From NCBI RefSeq assembly GCF_963855985.1, contig NC_087090.1, forward strand, positions 10,972,501-11,036,500: DNA of 64,000 nt. Direction: 5' to 3'. This stretch comes from Ostrinia nubilalis (Eukaryota > Arthropoda > Insecta > Lepidoptera > Crambidae). A program made the translations under genes and the position numbers. The notes below the pieces were generated by a model that saw only the letters and a program-made list of their open reading frames with translations, did no database searches and had not been told where the DNA came from. Shown here piece by piece: positions 57,462 to 64,000 of this stretch. The number at the start of each line of letters is the position of its first letter. Position 1 is the stretch's first letter.

Positions 57462-60400
57462 CAGTGGGTAGACACTTCTCATACAAAGACTAGTCTCTAT
57501 ATGTAGCAATTGATATACAACCTTATCCCTTAAGCAATAAAGTGCATTTTGGATTGATTTCACTATAGCAGGGGAACCCGCGGATCAATACCACCATACT
57601 AAAAATAATTGTTTAGTGTCCATAAGTTGGTAGTATTGTTAGTTTGACAAATGAAAAAAAATGTCTGTCAATTGAGTTTGAGTTTTTAACCGGCGAATTG
57701 ATTCGTGTGAAGTTATTTTCTCAGATTTGGTGCAATATTACTGTAAATAAACTTTTCTGTCGTTTACGTTGAGTTGATTAAGTTCCTCCGTATCGGGCGT
57801 GATAAAGTTTGCTGTTCAGTGTTATGTTTTTTGTGAGATAGAGACTCTTTTAAATAAGCTGTGTTTCAACTTCTACAGAAGTTTAAACTCTTATTTACTT
57901 TTCTGTTTAATGGGTATGTTATCTACTTACTTGAAATATTAGATCTATTACAAATCTATTTTTCATTAAAAACAACCCTATGTGATGAAAATGTAAATGT
58001 ACTTTCAAAACTGTTTACTTTTAAAACTGGTAAATGCATGAACCAGGGCATTGACACTGGTTGGAGAGAAATTATAGGCTTTGTTTAATTAATACCTATT
58101 TCATTTTAGGCTTCTACTGATAATGGAGAGTAGAAACAACAAGAAGTGCGTTATTTGTAATAAGAGGCGAAGTCGTGGTGGATCACCCTTACTTTTGAGT
58201 AGGTTTCCTCTGGATTCTGACCGGTAAGTTTCTAATAACACTCATTTATTACAAGATAATTTTACTGATTGTGTAAACTTAAAGGCTGGGATTAATATTT
58301 TTAATCATACAGTAAATAACCATAACCAATTTTTAATTTCAGTATTTTGTTTCATACTCTGTAAATGAATTGCATAACAATACTAAAAGAAATTAGTTGA
58401 TGAATAAATTTCAGTTTGTTATTCTTTTTCTTTTCTAATAGGTATTTCTTATTTCAGTTGTCGAATGTGGGTTAAAAATGCTGGCATAGAAGACTTAGCA
58501 TATGTACCTATTGAAAAGTTACACCAACTTAAGTTTGTTTGTGGTGGGCACTTCACTCCTGAATCCTTCAATGCCAAAGGAACTCGGCTGAAGAACTCAG
58601 CTATTCCAACACTGGAATTGAGCAATCCCATCTTGCCAGATGAAGTTTTGACAGAGTTTCCTCTTCATGTAAAAGACTCCAATAAAGAAAACCTCAAGAC
58701 AGGTATGATGATGACTTCAATTATTTTTTTTAAATTTAATTTACTATCTATCAATTTTTCTGAATTATTTAGATGTCTTAATTAATTTTCTTTGGTTTCC
58801 AAAACAAACCAACCGAATGCAATTTAACAAGGTTCTTTCTTTGTAACCACAAACATGTGTTGTATGCTTATCAATAAATAATATATAATTTCAATTATTA
58901 ATTATATCTATACTTTGTTACAGTTCTTTATGATCATTCATATTGCATTCCAAAGAAGTCAAATCCAGTTGAACGAGGTATGTTTATCTAAAATTATACT
59001 AATAATATAAAAAGGAAATATTTAATTGTTTGTTTGTATTTGATCGGCTCCGTAACTCGAAGCCAAGATAGCCTAAAGTGCGGGTTAGAACCCCACAGCT
59101 TGAATATTGTAGTAAACCCACTCGTAACACAATTTAGCTTAGAATGAGGTGTTGAGTTAGAGGGACTTTAGTAATTTGTGTAATACAAATTCTTCAAAAA
59201 AAGTACCGGACCAATTTGAAAAATTTTAGGCAATCTACATTAATTAGCCAGGTTAGCTAGTTTAATAATATTTATAAGCTAGTAATTTTTAATGTGAGCA
59301 AGACATGTACCTAGACTGATTGTACCCTAAAGTTGGGTAAGAACATGACATTTTATTACCCAATTCACATTTCATTATCTGCTTTCAGTTCCCCTTACAA
59401 CTACAACCAAACAACTAAATTCAACATGTTTGGGAGCTGTGGATATACCAGATTCTGGTATTTCTGCGAAAACAACTTTTGAACCTCTTCCTTCTACTTC
59501 CAATGCACCAGAACATATGACCTATAAACCCATTGCTCATGGTAAGTGTACAAACTAATTATTTACCTTCTAAAATATGCCTTCCCTCAAACTAAAGAAT
59601 GCCACCCTGGATGCGTTCTGCAGTCTGCAGTCAGGTCAAAATGAACTTATATGTACCTACAACATTCTAGGTTTCTGTACATTTTATATTAATGCGATTT
59701 GACCGTGCGGATACGAACAAAGAACGCAAAGCACACGTGACTGATTGCCTTATCACGACCACTTACAGATTGTCTTGACATACCCGCAGAACGCATCCAG
59801 AATGCAGAACATTAAAACCTCTAAATGCCTTTAATTTAATATTATGTCATTGTTATTGAAGGTGGGCCCACGCTTCATATTTTATGAGAAGAGCTATCAT
59901 TATCCTGTCTTTGCATTTTTTTAAAACTTGATAATGATTGATTGATTTGGAAATAATATGTTTCATAAAACAACAAAATAAATTTTAAACTAATTTGCAT
60001 ATTTATAATATTTCAGATGATAAAAACATTTGCCATCAAGATGCACAGGCAGAAATATTAGTCCACAGTTATAAAAGACCTAAGAAAAACATTGAAATGA
60101 AAGGTAAGATAAAACATACCTAATTTAAAAAACTAAGTAAAATTGCTGATTAATTAACCAATATTCAATTCAATTTGCTTTAATGTTGTTTTTTTACTAA
60201 TGGAAATGTTTTTATTATTATTACAGACACTTCATCAACATTTACAATTAAAGAGAAGAGGCTTTGGCGACAGTTACAAAATGCAAAAAAAACAATAAGG
60301 AATATAGCGAAGTCAAGAGTGAATTTAGACAAGTTAGATTCGGAAGTGCTGACATCGTTAGTAAAGGATGTAGTGCAGAATAACAAAAAAAAGTCACAAG

Positions 60401-62894
60401 GAAAAAGGTGGACTTTAGCCAACAAAATATATGCTTTGGCTATATTTAAACGGTCCCCTAAAGCATACCGCTATATGCAAAAGCTGTTTACGCTACCAAG
60501 CACTAAAACACTCCAAAGGATTTTAAAAAATATACCAATGGAGCCTGGTATAAATAAAAATATAATTGATATGTTAGAGGCAAAAGCATCAAGTATGCCA
60601 AAGGAAAATAAATATTGCTCGTTAATATTTGACGAGATGGCGTTAAAGAAACGGATAATTTATAACGAAATTGCTGATAAAGTGGATGGCTACGTGGATT
60701 ATGGAGAGGGCGAGAACATGGGACGAGAAAAGAAAATTGCAGACCATGCGTTAGTGTTTATGATACAGGGTGCTAAACATAAATACAAACAATATATTGC
60801 GCACTATTTTGTGGAAGGCACAATATCAACAGCAAAACTGGCAAAAATTATATCGGACATCATCAAAAAATTAAAAGAAATCGGATTTGTGGTTCTAACA
60901 ACAGTTTGTGATCAGGGATCTACAAATATAGGAGCTCTTAACATGTTAAAAAGAAACTGTGGACAAGGCATAGATAGCAACTTTTTCTCTGTAAATAATG
61001 ACAAAATTTTTATAATCTATGACATCCCTCACTTGTTCAAATCATTACGAAACAATTTCTTTAAAAGTGGAAATATGTCTTTCGATGGAAAAATTGCACA
61101 ATGGAGGCATTTGGTAGTTGCAGAAGAACACAACAGAAATTTTTTAAATTTTAAAAAACTGAATAGTACCATTGTAAATCCAACATTCAAAACTAAGATG
61201 AGGGTGAAGTATGCTGCGCATGCTCTGAGTAATACCGTGGCAGCTATTTTAAAAATGATGGCATGGAAAGAAGTTTCTGATTGCAATGATACAGCATTTG
61301 TGATTGAACAGTTAGATAAACTATTTGATTGTACAAATGGTCCATCATCTTTAAATGACGTAAAGAAAGGGATCCGGGAAAATGTTTCCACATCAAGTAA
61401 TCACATTGAGTCTTGGACCTTTTATACTGATAAGTTAAAAACCATAAAATTTATAACAGCAGAAAACACGATACTAAAAAATGTTAAATGCGTAAAGGGA
61501 TATCAAATATCTATCAAATCCTTAAACGATATTTGGGAAAAGTTAAAGAATGAAGGGTTTAAATATATGAACCTTAGACAGTTTAACCAAGACTCTCTGG
61601 AAAACTTATTTGGAATCATTAGGCAACACAGTGTAACCAATAGAAATCCCACTATCACGCACTTTACTGCAGCGCTTAAAACAAGCATGGTTACTGGGCT
61701 GAAAGTGCCTCATAGCAGAAGTGCTAATTGTGAAGCAGACAACAATAAACATATGCTGGAATATAAAGACATTTTAAAAACTAATTTAAAAACAACAGAA
61801 ATAAAAATTAATGTTCAAGATTCCACAGACACTGAATTTTATCCTGTGTTGTCTATCCCGGACCCTGAAAACTTAGAACAGCCCATTGAAAATTTGTGTA
61901 GCCTTGAAAACCAACCAGTAGTATATGTAAGCGGGTATTTAGCTGCCAAACTATTACAGAACAGTTCTTGTTTAATTTGTGAAGAGTGTTTGAGCGTGAA
62001 AACTCCTGTTGACAATGATTTGTATGCATATATATCTCTTCGCGAATGGTGGCATGATAAAAAAAGTCTCGTTTATCCAACAATTCAATTATGTACCACC
62101 GTAAATGAAGCTAAACAATTTTATCATGACCATATTGCCGACCAGATATATATGGAAAATGTTGGAAAATTCATTTTCTTAATGTTGAGTACAAATTGTA
62201 ATTTTAGTTGGTTTAAATGTCAACAACATAATAAATAAATTTATGATAAGATGTTTAAAATATTAAGTTACCTTTTTCTAAGAAAAAGTTGTAAAATCAT
62301 TAATGACAGCTTCATAAAAAGTGAAAACAATTTTGCTGACAAAAGTAAAAAAGCACAGCAACAAAGCATTGAAAAGTAATCTTAGGGCTGAGGTTCGATC
62401 AGCTGATAAGAAAATTAAAGATGTTTATAAATAAAAATCCTATTTTTTCTTAGAAAAAGTTGTGAAAATAAAAGTTTACAAAATTATCATTTCTGTACTT
62501 TGTTATAATTTTCAATAATTCCTCATGCCTACAACTGCTATGTCATGTTCAATACTTATTGTAATATACCTATTTTATTTCGAAATAAATAATTTACGTT
62601 ACAAAACTTCGTTTTACTTACACATAGTATAAAATAAAAATAGTAATCATTAAAATATTGAAGGTTCCTATACTAGATATCGATATGCAATTACAACCCT
62701 AGCAAAGTATCGATAATCGATAAGTTATTACGAACGTCACTAATACTGTCAGAAAATAAGGCATTATGTTGGTAGCTCCGCCTGTAGTTTGTGCGGTTGG
62801 TAAAGATTTGCGGGTCGTTCTCTAAAATGCATATGTGTGCGTGAGCTCAAAAAATATCTATGGAGTGCCGTCTCTTACTCTTTTATGCTCTTTG
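57462..62894 (+). mobile_element. P-element-like transposon, copy 2 (apparently complete)
   Basis: 5433 bp from cagtgggtagacacttctc to ttttatgctctttg. The 8-mer gtatgtat stands at both sides (57449-57456 and 62895-62902), but on the left the five bases cagtg (57457-57461) are inserted between target and element, repeating the first five bases of the element. No long terminal inverted repeat is evident. A 16-bp tandem duplication at about 58010 (tttacttttaaaactg) is absent from copies 1 and 3. Confidence 0.92.
58123..62238 (+). CDS. P-element-type THAP transposase, apparently intact
   Basis: Cut-and-paste transposase. Exons 58123-58223, 58458-58702, 58924-58977, 59389-59541, 60017-60103 and 60227-62238 join in frame with GT..AG borders to give 883 residues. 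The N-terminal THAP domain has ligands Cys9, Cys12, Cys62 and His65, Trp38 and the closing AIPTLE. A helix-rich, probably leucine-zipper-like and HTH region follows (about 215-300). The RNase H-like catalytic domain has LIFDEMALK (Asp349), VCDQGSTNIGALNMLK (Asp442), IIYDIPHLFKSLRN (Asp479) and, after a long insertion comparable to the GTP-binding insertion of Drosophila P transposase, DSLENLFGIIRQHS (Glu672). A conserved C-terminal block ends at KCQQHNK. The start codon lies in an exon that opens at 58110 after a 5' UTR intron. I see no stop, frameshift or lost catalytic residue. The closest known relatives should be P transposases and vertebrate THAP9. Confidence 0.9.
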
Positions 62895-62902
62895 GTATGT
62901 AT

Positions 62903-64000
62903 CAGTGGGTAGACACTTCTCATACAAAGACTAGTCTCTATATGTAGCAATTGATATACAACCTTATCCCTTAAGCAATAAAGTGCATTTTGGATTGATT
63001 TTACTATAGCAGGGGAACCCGCGGATCAATACCACCATACTAAAAATAATTGTTTAGTGTCCTTATGTTGGTAGTATTGTTAGTTTGACAAATGAAAAAA
63101 AATGTCTGTCAATTGAGTTTGAGTTTTTAACCGGCGAATTGATTCGTGTGAAGTTATTTTCTCAGATTTGGTGCAATATTACTGTAAATAAACTTTTCTG
63201 TCGTTTACGTTGAGTTGATTAAGTTCCTCCGTATCGGGCGTGATAAAGTTTGCTGTTCAGTGTTATGTTTTTTGTGAGATAGAGACTCTTTTAAATAAGC
63301 TGTGTTTCAACTTCTACAGAAGTTTAAACTCTTATTTACTTTTCTGTTTAATGGGTATGTTATCTACTTACTTGAAATATTAGATCTATTACAAATCTAT
63401 TTTTCATTAAAAACAACCCTATGTGATAAAAATGTAAATGTACTTTCAAAACTGGTAAATGCATGAACCAGGGCATTGACACTGGTTGGAGAGAAATTAT
63501 AGGCTTTGTTTAATTAATACCTATTTCATTTTAGGCTTCTACTGATAATGGAGAGTAGAAACAACAAGAAGTGCGTTATTTGTAATAAGAGGCGAAGTCG
63601 TGGTGGATCACCCTTACTTTTGAGTAGGTTTCCTCTGGATTCTGACCGGTAAGTTCCTAATAACACTCATTTATTACAAGATAATTTTACTGATTGTGTA
63701 AACTTAAAGGCTGGGATTAATATTTTTAATCATACAGTAAATAACCATAACCTATTTTTAATTTCAGTATTTTGTTTCGTACTCTGTAAATGAATTGCAT
63801 AACAATACTAAAAGAAATTAGTTGATGAATAAATTTCAGTTTGTTATTCTTTTTCTTTTCTAATAGGTATTTCTTATTTCAGTTGTCGAATGTGGGTTAA
63901 AAATGCTGGCATAGAAGACTTAGCATATGTACCTATTGAAAAGTTACACCAACTTAAGTTTGTTTGTGGTGGGCACTTCACTCCTGAATCCTTCAATGCC
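62903..64000 (+). mobile_element. P-element-like transposon, copy 3, truncated by the window edge
   Basis: Starts cagtgggtagacacttctc exactly 8 bp (gtatgtat) after copy 2 ends, in the same orientation. It lacks the 16-bp duplication of copy 2 and has private substitutions, so it is not an assembly echo of copy 2. Confidence 0.9.
63548..64000 (+). CDS. P-type THAP transposase, copy 3, 5' part only
   Basis: Exon 1 is 63548-63648 and exon 2 begins at 63883 and continues beyond the window. The visible THAP residues match copy 2 (CVIC, RMWVKNAGIEDLAY, CGGHF). Whether the catalytic part is intact cannot be judged here. Confidence 0.85.

Noticed and set aside
57462..62894. Copy 2 and copy 3 of the P element as an assembly artefact
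   Set aside because: Copy 3 lacks the 16-bp duplication of copy 2 and has its own substitutions, and the 8-bp spacer is a proper target sequence; long reads should still confirm.
1..64000. CRISPR arrays, operons or bacterial-style features
   Set aside because: The window is clearly eukaryotic (spliced genes, LTR elements); no regularly spaced identical repeats were seen.

Overview
This window is eukaryotic and almost certainly from a lepidopteran (moth or butterfly). It is AT-rich, has small introns with GT..AG borders, and is full of short inverted-repeat transposons, tRNA-derived SINEs and a Lep1-type Helitron. It carries two adjacent insect chitin deacetylase genes. I cannot name the species.

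Region 1 (1-21139): two tandem plus-strand cuticle genes. The 3' half of chitin deacetylase 1 (CDA1/serpentine) is at 899-2139. A complete chitin deacetylase 2 (CDA2/vermiform) is at 15364-21139. CDA2 has two alternative copies of exon 3 (17864-17994 and 18148-18260). Their reading phases prevent both from being used in one transcript. The 13 kb between the genes holds no convincing gene but several inverted-repeat elements (3750-4211, 5787-8028, 10526-11912, 13071-14460).

Region 2 (21140-44727): a gene desert of stacked transposons. Small inverted-repeat elements fill 21560-26098. An outer inverted-repeat structure (arms near 26128 and 44727) contains a broken THAP fragment. One arm was hit at a TA by a Tc1/mariner-like element with ~470-bp terminal repeats (26238-40881). 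A Bel/Pao retrotransposon (28623-39766) landed in that element, and a Copia retrotransposon (29358-34332) landed in the Bel/Pao gag reading frame. Matching target duplications mark each step, and empty-site copies exist inside the window for two of the insertions. A further 2.2-kb element with 8-bp duplications sits at 42128-44335.

Region 3 (44819-64000): a compact housekeeping cluster between P-element-like transposons. ERGIC3 (49550-55475, plus) carries ROMO1 (54363-54684, minus) and a hAT-like element in one intron. MTERF3 (55477-57076, minus) converges on ERGIC3, with stop codons one base apart. P copy 1 (44819-49421) ends 128 bp before the ERGIC3 start codon and has lost its catalytic core. 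P copy 2 (57462-62894) begins 385 bp upstream of the MTERF3 start codon and encodes an apparently intact 883-residue THAP transposase. P copy 3 starts at 62903, exactly 8 bp after copy 2, and runs off the window.

The most notable items are the apparently intact P element with its tandem neighbour sharing one 8-bp target, the phase-locked alternative exons of CDA2, and the interlocked ERGIC3/ROMO1/MTERF3 locus.
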